Origin: Terrirhizobium terrae
Lineage (GTDB): Bacteria; Pseudomonadota; Alphaproteobacteria; Rhizobiales; Rhizobiaceae
NCBI RefSeq assembly: GCF_030323265.1
Contig: NZ_CP104992.1
Coordinates: forward strand, 1,521,001-1,585,000
Reading direction: 5' to 3'
DNA: 64,000 nt
Shown: positions 21,818 to 31,268 of the stretch, in pieces
Layout of the letters: every line of letters begins with the position of its first letter
How positions within the stretch are numbered: position 1 is the stretch's first letter
Program-made: the position numbers and the translations under genes
Notes under the pieces: generated by a model
The model's database searches: none
What the model saw: only the letters and a program-made list of their open reading frames with translations
What the model was told of the DNA's origin: nothing

Positions 21818-21831
21818 GATTCACGTGAAAC
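21818..21831. promoter_or_regulatory. parS: parS-like ParB binding site
   Basis: GATTCACGTGAAAC, identical to copies at 2007 and 10950, between the trxA stop and its terminator. Confidence 0.7.
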
Positions 21832-21837
21832 AATCAA

Positions 21838-22158
21838 TCAGGCGGCGCTGGAAATCCAGGCGGACAGCGCGGTCTTCGGCGCGGCACCGACCTTGATATC
21901 GGCCACTTCGCCGCCCTTGAACATGGCGAGTGTCGGGATAGAGCGGACGCCGAACTGGGCGGCCAGTTCCGGATTCTCGTCGATGTTGAGCTTTGCGACC
22001 TTCACCTTGCCGGCGAGTTCGGTGGCGATTTCCTCGAGGCTCGGAGCGATCATCTTGCAGGGACCGCACCATTCGGCCCAGAAATCCACGACGACCGGCT
22101 CGGCGGAGTTCAGCACTTCGGCCTGGAAATTATTGTTGTCGACTTTCACGGTAGCCAT
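21838..22158 (-). CDS. trxA: Thioredoxin
   Basis: Cytosolic protein disulphide reductase. 106 aa. Active-site WCGPCK at about residues 30-35 inside [21 protein letters not shown]; cis-Pro in [10 protein letters not shown] in [14 protein letters not shown] 22158 is chosen: AGGAGAGCCTC precedes it and MATVKVD matches the family start, while a longer in-frame start adds 20 unrelated residues. Downstream of addA on the same strand with about 100 bp between, the trx partner placement often seen in rhizobia. Confidence 0.95.
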   Translation of the reverse strand: MATVKVDNNNFQAEVLNSAEPVVVDFWAEWCGPCKMIAPSLEEIATELAGKVKVAKLNIDENPELAAQFGVRSIPTLAMFKGGEVADIKVGAAPKTALSAWISSAA

Positions 22159-22265
22159 GAGGCTCTCCTTCACGATTCGTGTTGCTGCAAATGTGAGATC
22201 GTTGTCAGCACTTTTCAAGCACCCGTCATGTCACTTTGTCTGGAGCTCCGCAAGCGAACGGGCCA

Positions 22266-25200
22266 TCAGTTCGGGGAAAGCGCAATCACCTTGGCCGTCT
22301 CGGTATAGGCAAGCACGCAATCGACTTGCTTGCCGGGATAAAGCGGCGCGAGGATCTGACGGTAGATGGCAAGCTGCGCCCGATGGGGCAGGGGCACATC
22401 CTCGGCTGCGGCCGGGGGAATGCGATTGGTCTTGTAGTCGAGAATGATGACGCGATCCTCCGTCTCGACCAGCCGGTCGATGCGGCCCGAGATCGCAAAG
22501 TCCTGCCCCTCCAGCGACAGCGTCCCCATGATCGACACTTCCGACTGGCTGCGGGCGGAAAACACCGGCGCCAGATCCCGATGGGCCAGAACCGACATCA
22601 CGCTCGCAACCAGCTTTTCGCGCTCGCCTTGGGGCCAGAAGCGGGCAGCACGCCCGGCATAGCGATGGGCGGCAGCTTCCCGCTCGCTGTCTGGAAACTC
22701 CGTCAGCATCTGCAGCATGCGGTGAACGAGCTTGCCCTTCTGCAGCGCCAGGCTGCTGGATGCCTTCTCGCCGAACAGGGGAGATGTGACGATCAGGTTG
22801 TCCGCATCGTCATCGATCATCGTGCCGGCACCGGAAGGGCTCAAGGGTCGCGGCAGAACCTTCTGCGGCGGCAGCGGGCGGAAGAGGGCAGGCGGCAGAG
22901 AAGCCGGCAACGGCGCCTTGTCGGCAGAAACCGCCGCCATATGCTCGGCCTTCTGCACCGGCTTGCCCGCAGCCTGCGGCAGGCGCCAGGAAAGCCCGTT
23001 CCATTCGCCGTCCGGCCCGTGGAACGTTGCCGGCCTGCAATGCGCCTCATCGGTCGAAAGCGCACGGCCGATCATCGCTTGCCAGCTTTCGGGATTGTCG
23101 CGGGCACCGCGATAGCCGCAGATCACCAGCCGGTCGGCGGCCCGCGTCATGCCGACATAGAGCAGCCGGCGATACTCTTCTTCCGCACCCATCTTCAGCC
23201 GTGCATCGTCGGCCGTGGTCAGGGCATTGGACAGACCCTTGCCCGGAACCCAGACCGGAACGCTCTCCGCGCCCACCTGCAGCAACCGGAATTTCGGCAC
23301 ATGGGAGGAAATGAAGGCCTTGGAATTGCTGTCGACGAGAAACACGACCGGCGCTTCCAGACCCTTGGAGGCATGCACGGTCATGATCCGCACCTCGTTG
23401 CGCCCGCCATCCTGCTCGCGCTTCACCTCGGGGCTTTCGATCTCCAGCGTCGAGACGAAGGCCTGCAGCCCCGGAAGACCCGAAGTTTCGTGGTCCAGCG
23501 CGAAGGTCAAAAACTCGTCGAGAATATCGCCCGCCTCGCTGCCCAGCCGCCCGAGAAATTTTTGCGCCCGCCATACTGGCCGAGAATGCGGGCAAAGAGA
23601 TCATGCGGGCTGAGCAGCCGCGACAGCGTCAGCAGATGCTCCAGCCGATCGGCCGCGTCGCGGAAGCGCAGCGGCTGGTCGTCCGAAAGCCGTTTCAGCT
23701 GGCTCCAGGCGCTCTCATTGTCGCCCCGCAGCGCCGCCACCTCGAACACGTCTTCTTCCGACAGGTCGAAAAGCGGGCTCTTCAACAGCGCCGCCAGCGA
23801 CAGGTCGTCCTGCGGCAAAAGCAGGAAACGCCCGAGTGCCAGAAGATCCTGTACGGCGATATGGCTCGTCAGCCGCAACCGGTCGGCGCCGGCAACGGGA
23901 ATATTGTCGCGGCGCTTCAGCGCCCTCGTCAGCGCGTTGACAAAGGCATCGCGCTTGCGCACCAGAACCAGAATGTCGCCCGGCTCGATGAGCCGTTCTT
24001 CAGGTCCATTCGGTCCCTTCTCGATCACCGTCTCCCGCCCGATCATCTCGCCGATGCGGTTGGCTATGCGCGACGCGAGGATCGCCGAGGGCGCCTTGTC
24101 CGGCGTCGCATCGAAGGGCGCGGTCCAGTCCTCTTCCTGCACCGCGACATCCGGCACCACGACATCCCAGAGATCGACTTCGCCAGCATGGCCCATGCGG
24201 TTGGAGCGGTGCTGCACCGGATCGCCGGTGGCTGACAGCCCCCGCGCATTGTCTTCCAGCGCAAACACCTGGTCGACGGCCGAAAGCACATCGGCGGTGG
24301 AGCGGAAGGACAGCGGCAGTCGGATGGCGTGGAACGGCTGGCCGCTGCCGGCCACCTGGCGCTGCGTCGCCAGCCGTTCTTCGGCAAACCGCTCCGGCCG
24401 CGCGCCCTGGAAGGAATAGATCGACTGCTTCTCGTCGCCGACCGCAAACATCGTCCGGAGCGTGTCACGAGCACTCGCACCGGAATAAAAGTCTTCCGCC
24501 AGCGACTTGATCACCGTCCACTGGATCGGGCTGGTATCCTGCGCCTCGTCGACGAGAATGTGGTCGATACCTTGATCGAGCTTGTAATGCACCCAGGCGC
24601 CGACGCCGTCGCGGGTCAGAAGGTCTGCCGTGCGGGCGATCAGATCCTCGAAGTCGAGCAGGCTGCGCTTCTTCTTCAGGTCCTCGTAATCGTCGTTCAG
24701 CCGCGCCGCCAGCGTCAGCGCCGCCCTGGTGGCGGTAAACATGCTGATCAGCCGCAACCGGTCGCGGGATGTCGCAACATGCTCGCGGGCGGCGTTGACG
24801 GCATCCGCCAGTTCCGGCGCCGGCTTCAGCATCGCCTTGGCCACGAGCGAGGAATCCGCCTTCGGCTTGCCGGTGCCGGTCATGAAGATCTGGTCGAGCA
24901 GCTCGGCGCGCTTGAAGACATCCGTCTCCTTCATCGCCAGCCTCAGCCCATAGGCGACCTCGGTCACCTTGGCGCCACCAGCTAGGTCGGCAAGCGACAG
25001 ATAGAGATCGAGCGTGATACCGGAAAGCCCCGGCAGCGGCCAATAGCCGGCTGCTATGCTTGCCTCGGTATCGGCCGGATCGAGCCCCAACGCCTTCTTC
25101 AGCGCCGGCCCGATGCCGCCATGCCGCTCCGCGTGAGCCGTGAACCGGCGGATCGCCGTGCGGTTGGCGATGATGTCGGACAGCAGCGCTTCGAGACCGA

Positions 25201-25804
25201 ACTCGTCACCGAGATCCAATACATGCGCAAAAGCCTCGGCGAGATCCGGATCGTCCTCGGCTGACGTAGCAGTCAAAAGCGACCGACGAGCTTCCGCCAG
25301 TAGCGCGGTAGCGGCGCGATCGTCGAGCACGGAAAAATGCCCGGCGACATTGGCTTCCAGCGGAAACTGGTGCAGCAGCGCCTCGCAGAAGGCGTGAATC
25401 GTCTGGATCTTCAGCCCGCCCGGCGTTTCCAGCGCCTTGGCGAACAGCCGTCGCGCTTCGGCCAGCTTGTTGGAATCCGGCTCAGAACCTTCGATCCCGG
25501 CGATCCGCTTCGACAGTTCTTCATCGGAAAGCACCGTCCATTCGGCCAGCCGCTGGAAGACGCGGTTCGACATTTCGGATGCTGCAGCCTTCGTATAGGT
25601 GAGGCAGAGAATGGCCGATGGGCGGCAACCGGCGAGCAGGAGCCGGATCACCCGCTGCGTCAGCACATGGGTCTTGCCGGAACCGGCATTGGCCGAGACC
25701 CAGGCGGAACTTGCCGGATCGGACGCGCGAGACTGCTGAACCGTCGTCCAGTCGATCCATGTGATCGGGTCGTCGCCTTCCGGCAGGTCGAGATGGTCAC
25801 TCAT
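22266..25804 (-). CDS. addA: Double-strand break repair helicase AddA; one base missing at about 23561
   Basis: UvrD-type helicase and nuclease subunit of AddAB, which resects double-strand breaks for RecA. About 1179 aa once restored. Walker A ANAGSGKTHVLTQRVIRLLL near residue 31, ILCLTYTKAAASEM, DEAQDTSPIQW (Walker B), RIMTVHASKGLEAPVVFLVD, and the C-terminal RecB nuclease box with LDYKTNR around residue 1115. The frame breaks after LGQYGGRK: adding one base to the T run at 23559-23563 joins it to FLGRLGSEAGDILDEFL and the rest. ATG 25804 overlaps the addB stop by 8 nt. Confidence 0.9.
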
Positions 25805-28800
25805 CGGCTTCCGCCTCCCCATCGTCATCGGCCGTCGACCACTCGGCAACGCGAGCAAGGTGGTCGTACTCACCGCCGAAGTCACCCTGGGCGAACGGCA
25901 CCAGCCGCGACGCAAACCCGGCTTCGCCCTTGCGCAGCGTCAGCACGAAACGGGTCAGCTGCTCCAGCGATTCCTCGGCAAGATCGATCGCCGATTTGGA
26001 ATCCGGCTTGCCACCCGCCTCGTTGTTCACCCGCTCGGCCTTGAACCGGTCGCCGGGACGCAGCCGCACATAGAGAAGATCGTCCGGCTGGCCGCTGATC
26101 TCCTTGAACCCGCCATGGATCAGCGCCGCCGCCTCCAGCGACAATTGCGGATCGAGCAGAGTTCGCGCCTGCTTGGTGGAGGGCGACAGGCCGGTCTTGT
26201 AGTCGACGATGTCGATCCGGCCATTGCCTTTGAGGTCGATCCGGTCGGCGATCCCGGTCACGCGGATGCCGGCGCTGACGACCTCCCAGCCGCCCCGCAC
26301 TTCGGTGAACGTGGACCGCAGATCATGGGCGCGATCCGCCTCCCAGTCGAGGAAGGCGCGGGAGACCTCGACGAAGCGCGGCCGCCAGACCCGGTCGATA
26401 TGCGGCGGCAACTGTTCGGCATCGAAAAGCTCTTCCGTGATCTGCCGCATCGTTTCACGTGAATCGGGCGTTCCCGGCTTGAAGCCCTGCCTGATGCTCT
26501 CCCGCGTATAGCGGTCGATGATCGCGTGATAGAGCGTGCCCCGCTCGGAAGCGCCGGGATCCTGGTTGAATGGATCGAGCGGATCGAGCTTGAGCACCCG
26601 GCGGGCATAGACGGAATAGGGGTCGCGGCGCAGGCGGCCGACCTCGCTGAAGGAATAACGCGTCGGCTGCAGATCTGCCGGCGGTTTCGGGGCAGGGCGC
26701 CTGGCCGGCTGCTGGTTCTCGCCCTCATCGATCTTCGCTGCCCAGTGGCGAAAATCCTCGCCGCGGGCCTTTAGCTCCTCGGCAAAGGCCTTGCCGCCCA
26801 GCGCCAGCAGGCGTTGCAGCCAGCGCGAGGCGACCGTCGGCGTCGAGCCCTGCCGCATCGAGCGGGTGAGGATCAGGTTGCGCGTGCCGCAGGCCATCTG
26901 GAAATCATGCGCCAGCTGGCCGATCCGCCGTTCCGGTGGCTCCAGCCCCATATCGGTCTTCATCGTGCGGGAAAGGAACGGGTTGTTGACCGTCTGGCCG
27001 GGCCACGAGCCTTCGTTCAGCCCGCCGAGGATCATCGTATCGACCGTCTGCAGCCGCGCTTCCAGCGTGCCGAAGATGAAGACCCGCGGATTGGCGAGCG
27101 AGCGCGGCTTCACCGCGCCGCCGGTCGTCAGCGCCATGACGATGTCGATCCATTGCGGACCGTCCGCCTCCATCTGCCCATCGGTCTCGATTACTTCGGC
27201 CAAAAGGTCGGCCAGCTGCTCGCCGGCTTCGCCTGACCAGAGCGCGGCAAGATCACCACGCTCGTCGATGCACAGTGCTTCCAGCGCCCGGCCGGTGCGG
27301 GCCGCCCAGTCCGACAGCAGGAGCTTTGCCGTCAGTCCCCGCCCATCCGGCCGGCGGCGCAGAAAGGCGCCGACCAGCGGCTCGACCGCGATGGTGATTT
27401 TCTTCGCAATCTCGCGGGCTTGCTCGACCGCGCCTTCCGGCAGCGAGGCGCGCCATTGCGGCATATGCGGATCGTCCATGATCGCCGCAAGCTGCGTTTC
27501 CAAGAGCGGTTCGAGCGTCGAAATATCCATCTCGCCGACACCACCTCGCAAGGCGAGCACCTCCAGCGCATCGACCGCCGCTCGCAGTTCGATAGCCGGC
27601 AGGCCGAGCCTGACCAGCGGATGCTTGATAAGCCCGACGATCGCCACCGGATCGCCCGGCCGCAGCGTCGCCTCCAGCAGCAATTGCGTCAGCGTCCCCT
27701 GCGGCGTGCCGGACAGCGCCGAACCGGCGGAATCATCGGCGAGAATGCCGAACCGGGCAAGTTCCGCGGTCACGCGCCGGCCAAGCGCACGGTCGGGGGT
27801 GATCAGCGCCGCGACGGCCTGCCCGCCGTTGCGGCCGGGTTTTTCCAGCGCCAGCCGGAGTGCGATGGCGATCGCCACCGCTTCCTCACGCTCATTGCCG
27901 GCCTCGACCAGCGTCACGTCCTTGAAGGCTGCTGCCAGCTCGTCCGGTGCCGCCTCGTTGCGCCAGCGGCTCCAGTGATCGGTTGCCTTGGCTGGCACCA
28001 GAGCCTGCGAGATCGCCTCGGCCCGAAATGCCAGATCCGGCCCGATCGTGCCCAGCGTCTCGACATCCCGTCGCGTGGCGCCGATCTTCTTCAACAGCCG
28101 GGATAGTCCGAATTGCGGATGGCTGCGGCTTGCCGGCTCCGGGCGTCCGTCAATCTGATCTTCGCCGACGATCGCCCACTGGTCGTCCGGCATGGTCATG
28201 TCGAGGCCGGGCAGGACGACGGTGCCGTTCGGCAGGCGCGAGATTGCAGCGATGAGTTCGGCCGCTGCCGGCACCGAACCGGTGGAGCCGGCGACGATGA
28301 CAGGCCCTTTATGCTCCCGCTCCCCGATCCGCTCGGCCTCGCCGCGCAGAATGGCGGCGCGATGCTTTGCCGGCGAAGAGCGTTTCAGTTCCTCCAGCCG
28401 CGCCGGCCAGAAGGCGCTGGCAATCGACAGAAATTCGGCGGTCAGCTGCCACCAGAGCGCATGCTCGCCGGTCTGGAGGTTCTTCAGGTCGCTCCAGTCG
28501 CGCTCCTCTGTCTCGATCGCGTCGATCAGCTCGGCAAGCGCCCGGGCAAGCCAGATCGCGTCCGCCGGGCTCGCCGGTGCGACGAGCGGCGATTCCGAAT
28601 GCAGGTCGAGCACGATCTTCGGCAACTGGTTTCGCCAGGCAAGGATCAGCCGGCCGAGTTCGAGCAGCCGTGCCGTGCCGCCGATCGGCAGCGCGAGATC
28701 CATCTCCTCGGGTGCGACGAGATCGAAGAAGCCGCTATCGTCGTCTGTCTCGCCGAGCGGCCGGATGACCGGGAGAATGGCGGCGCGTCCGCCGAGCAGG

Positions 28801-29000
28801 TCGACGAACTCGGAGCGCAGCACACGGGCCGAACGCCGCGTCGGCACGTAGATCGTCACATCGGCAAGGGAAAGCGGATCGTTGGGATCATACTGGAACG
28901 TCTCGTTCAGCCGGCCGTCACACAGCGCCGCTGCCAGCGTCCTCAGAAATGGCGCTGCGGGCGGGATGGTGAACAGGCGGCTCGAACGGTCGGCCGGCAT
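25797..29000 (-). CDS. addB: Double-strand break repair protein AddB
   Basis: Partner nuclease/translocation-dead helicase subunit of AddAB. 1067 aa, intact. Near the N-terminus DVTIYVPTRRSARVLRSEFVDLLGG; middle FGTLEARLQTVDTMILGGLNEGSWPGQ; C-terminal RecB-like nuclease with RIDLKGNGRIDIVDYKTG (the DYKTG catalytic motif). Iron-sulphur cysteines of the Gram-positive AddB were not evident. Four nucleotides from the murU-like gene upstream. A parS-like site lies within it at 26452. Confidence 0.92.
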   Translation of the reverse strand: MPADRSSRLFTIPPAAPFLRTLAAALCDGRLNETFQYDPNDPLSLADVTIYVPTRRSARVLRSEFVDLLGGRAAILPVIRPLGETDDDSGFFDLVAPEEMDLALPIGGTARLLELGRLILAWRNQLPKIVLDLHSESPLVAPASPADAIWLARALAELIDAIETEERDWSDLKNLQTGEHALWWQLTAEFLSIASAFWPARLEELKRSSPAKHRAAILRGEAERIGEREHKGPVIVAGSTGSVPAAAELIAAISRLPNGTVVLPGLDMTMPDDQWAIVGEDQIDGRPEPASRSHPQFGLSRLLKKIGATRRDVETLGTIGPDLAFRAEAISQALVPAKATDHWSRWRNEAAPDELAAAFKDVTLVEAGNEREEAVAIAIALRLALEKPGRNGGQAVAALITPDRALGRRVTAELARFGILADDSAGSALSGTPQGTLTQLLLEATLRPGDPVAIVGLIKHPLVRLGLPAIELRAAVDALEVLALRGGVGEMDISTLEPLLETQLAAIMDDPHMPQWRASLPEGAVEQAREIAKKITIAVEPLVGAFLRRRPDGRGLTAKLLLSDWAARTGRALEALCIDERGDLAALWSGEAGEQLADLLAEVIETDGQMEADGPQWIDIVMALTTGGAVKPRSLANPRVFIFGTLEARLQTVDTMILGGLNEGSWPGQTVNNPFLSRTMKTDMGLEPPERRIGQLAHDFQMACGTRNLILTRSMRQGSTPTVASRWLQRLLALGGKAFAEELKARGEDFRHWAAKIDEGENQQPARRPAPKPPADLQPTRYSFSEVGRLRRDPYSVYARRVLKLDPLDPFNQDPGASERGTLYHAIIDRYTRESIRQGFKPGTPDSRETMRQITEELFDAEQLPPHIDRVWRPRFVEVSRAFLDWEADRAHDLRSTFTEVRGGWEVVSAGIRVTGIADRIDLKGNGRIDIVDYKTGLSPSTKQARTLLDPQLSLEAAALIHGGFKEISGQPDDLLYVRLRPGDRFKAERVNNEAGGKPDSKSAIDLAEESLEQLTRFVLTLRKGEAGFASRLVPFAQGDFGGEYDHLARVAEWSTADDDGEAEADE
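26452..26465. promoter_or_regulatory. parS: parS-like ParB binding site (inside addB)
   Basis: GTTTCACGTGAATC, the exact reverse complement of the GATTCACGTGAAAC copies elsewhere, placed inside the addB coding region. Confidence 0.65.
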
Positions 29001-29003
29001 GGG

Positions 29004-29744
29004 TCAGGCCTTCTCGCTATGGCGGGCGATCACCGCCTCGGCCGCAGGAAGAGCATCGGGCGTGCCGACGGTGATCCACTCGCCGTCCATGACCAGTCCG
29101 TAGAGCCGGCCTTTCTCGATCGCCTTGTCGAAATAGATGTTGAGGTTGAACGCGTCATCAGGGGCATCGTCGAGCAGCGAGGACTGCATCACGATCGCGC
29201 CGGCATAAACGACCGGATTGTCGCCATCGACATAGCGCGACAGCCGCCCATCCGGATCCAGCTGAAAATCCTTCTTGCCATTATGCCCGGTCGTGCGCTC
29301 CAGCGGCACGCAGAGCAGTGCCATGTCCATCGTCGCCGGATCGAAGAATCCGGCTAACCGTTCGAGATTGGTCGGCTTGCCGTATGTCTCGCCGATCCAG
29401 AAGAGATCGGCATTCATGACGAAAACGATGCCGGGAGAAAGCAGGGCGAGGCCTTTCTTCAGCCCACCGCCGGAATTCATCAGCTGATCGCGCTCGTCGG
29501 AGACGATGATGTCGAGACGCGGATAGGCGTTAAGATGAGCCTCCATCCGGTCGGCAAAATGATGCACATTGACGGCCGCGCGAGTAACACCGGCATCGGC
29601 GAGCGCGTCCAGCCCATAGTCGATCATCGGCTTGCCGGCGACCGGCACCAGCGGCTTCGGCATCGTGTCGGTGATGGGCCTGAGACGGGTACCAAGCCCC
29701 GCGGCAAGCACCATCGCCTGGGTGATGGGAGCTTTCGTCGTCAT
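29004..29744 (-). CDS. murU: MurU-like nucleotidyltransferase (probable N-acetylmuramate-1-phosphate uridylyltransferase)
   Basis: 246 aa sugar-phosphate nucleotidyltransferase. AMVLAAGLGTRLRPITDTMPKPLVPVAGKPM at the N-terminus is the NTP-binding signature; NSGGGLKKG and VMNADLFW contain the metal-binding Asp region. In Pseudomonas, AmgK and MurU act in sequence to convert MurNAc to UDP-MurNAc, bypassing de novo synthesis. The gene directly upstream encodes an AmgK-like domain, so a recycling role is inferred. Other sugar nucleotidyltransferases share this fold. Confidence 0.82.
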   Translation of the reverse strand: MTTKAPITQAMVLAAGLGTRLRPITDTMPKPLVPVAGKPMIDYGLDALADAGVTRAAVNVHHFADRMEAHLNAYPRLDIIVSDERDQLMNSGGGLKKGLALLSPGIVFVMNADLFWIGETYGKPTNLERLAGFFDPATMDMALLCVPLERTTGHNGKKDFQLDPDGRLSRYVDGDNPVVYAGAIVMQSSLLDDAPDDAFNLNIYFDKAIEKGRLYGLVMDGEWITVGTPDALPAAEAVIARHSEKA

Positions 29745-29756
29745 GTCAGGCCTAAT

Positions 29757-31268
29757 TTATGATTCGGGAAGTTCTATTCCAGCCCGTCGGCACCAATCGC
29801 GCAAGGGGGCGAGCGCCTCATGGGCAAGTGCCGTCGAGAGATGCCTCAGCGTACGCGGCATGTGCTTCATGTATTGCGGCTTGCCGTCGCGCTCTTTCAG
29901 CCGCACCCAGAGGCCGGCGAGCTTGCAATTGCGCTGCGCTGCCATGATCGCCCAGGCTTTCAGGAAGCCGGCTTCGTCGAAATGTCCCTGCGCATGGCGA
30001 AGCGCCAGATAGTCGGTCATCATCCGGTCAGCGAGCGGCTTCGGAATATCGACGCGGGCATCCTGTACCAGCGAGGCGACGTCATAGGCTGTCGGCCCGA
30101 TCATCGCATCCTGGAAATCGATCAGGCCGACGCGACGGACACCGATCTCTTCCGGACGCCAGATGATATTGGGCGAGTGCATGTCGCGCAGCAGAAGGTT
30201 CTTCTCGGCATCGCCCAGTTGGCCGATCAGCCCGTCCCAGATTGCCAGATAGTCCTGCCGCTCCGCGTCGCTCGGCTGCTCGCCCCGCTTCCACGGCAGG
30301 TACCAGTCGAGAATCAGCCGGGCTTCCATCTTCATCGCGGTCGGATCGAAATCCGGGATGTGATGCACATGGCCTTCCGCCATGGCGAGATCCTGCCGGG
30401 CGGGATGGGCGTGCAGGGCGGCAAGGCAGGCGACGCTTTCCCGGTAGCGATCCTCGATCGGCTGTCCGTCCTCGGTCAGTACGCCGTCAGTGCCGAGATT
30501 TTCGATCAGCAGGATGCCTTGGTCGTAATCGACCGCCAACACGTCCGGTGCCACCAGCCCGATCTCGCGCAGGTAGTCGGAGATCGCCACGAAGGGATAG
30601 GCATCTTCGGCCAGATGGGCGACTTTGGGATAAGGCTTGCCGTCGAGAACCGGCGGCCCGCCCGGCCGCTTCGGCCAGTCCATCAGGATCAGTGTTTCGC
30701 CGGCTTCCGTCGTGATGCTCTCGTAAGCGCGCATCGAAGCGTCACCCGTCAGAAAACGGCGACGGGCATCGGCATGGCCGTGTTTTTGCAGAAATTCGCG
30801 AATGGAGATGACGCGGCGGATGCGGGCAAGCGTGTCCTCAGGGCCCGTGATCGTCGCCTTGCGGCCCTGGCCATCATGCTCCAGCGTCAGGCGAATGCGA
30901 TCGGCCGGCAGCAGATCCTCTGCCATTTCCGGCCATTCCACCAGGCAGATGCCGGAGGCCAGCGCCTCGTCGAAGCCGAGCTCGTCCAGTTCCGACGCAT
31001 CGCCCAGCCGGTAGAGATCGAAATGCGCTACGGGGATGCGCAGGTCATAGGCCTGTACCAGCGTGAAGGTCGGGCTCGGGACCTCCAGCTCGTCATCGTC
31101 CGCAATCGCCCGCAAAAAGGCGCGGGCGAGCGTCGATTTGCCGGCGCCGAGATCGCCGGACAGCGCCAGACAATCGCCGGGCTTCAGCGCCAGTGCAAGG
31201 TCTTCGCCGAACAGGATCGTGTCGCGCTCGCCCGAAAGCGTCTGCGTGACCGCGCCGCCATCGCTCAT
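29757..31268 (-). CDS. tsaE: TsaE (t6A ATPase) fused to an AmgK-type sugar kinase
   Basis: 503 aa, two domains. Residues 1-150: TsaE, ATPase of the tRNA t6A37 threonylcarbamoyl complex, with LSGDLGAGKSTLARAFLRA (Walker A), SPTFTLVQAYD, and HFDLYRL. Residues 160-503: aminoglycoside-phosphotransferase-like kinase with LLLRDMHSPNIIWRP (catalytic loop HDxxxxN-like) and GLIDFQDAMIGPTAYDVASLVQDAR (metal Asp), matching AmgK anomeric MurNAc/GlcNAc kinases. Followed by the murU-like gene, which would use the kinase product. The stop of the upstream kinase gene overlaps its start. The fusion is common in Rhizobiales. Confidence 0.9.
   Translation of the reverse strand: MSDGGAVTQTLSGERDTILFGEDLALALKPGDCLALSGDLGAGKSTLARAFLRAIADDDELEVPSPTFTLVQAYDLRIPVAHFDLYRLGDASELDELGFDEALASGICLVEWPEMAEDLLPADRIRLTLEHDGQGRKATITGPEDTLARIRRVISIREFLQKHGHADARRRFLTGDASMRAYESITTEAGETLILMDWPKRPGGPPVLDGKPYPKVAHLAEDAYPFVAISDYLREIGLVAPDVLAVDYDQGILLIENLGTDGVLTEDGQPIEDRYRESVACLAALHAHPARQDLAMAEGHVHHIPDFDPTAMKMEARLILDWYLPWKRGEQPSDAERQDYLAIWDGLIGQLGDAEKNLLLRDMHSPNIIWRPEEIGVRRVGLIDFQDAMIGPTAYDVASLVQDARVDIPKPLADRMMTDYLALRHAQGHFDEAGFLKAWAIMAAQRNCKLAGLWVRLKERDGKPQYMKHMPRTLRHLSTALAHEALAPLRDWCRRAGIELPES

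Noticed and set aside
22236..24419. 700-codon plus-strand open frame opposite addA
   Set aside because: Arg/Pro/Gln-rich shadow of addA with no family features.
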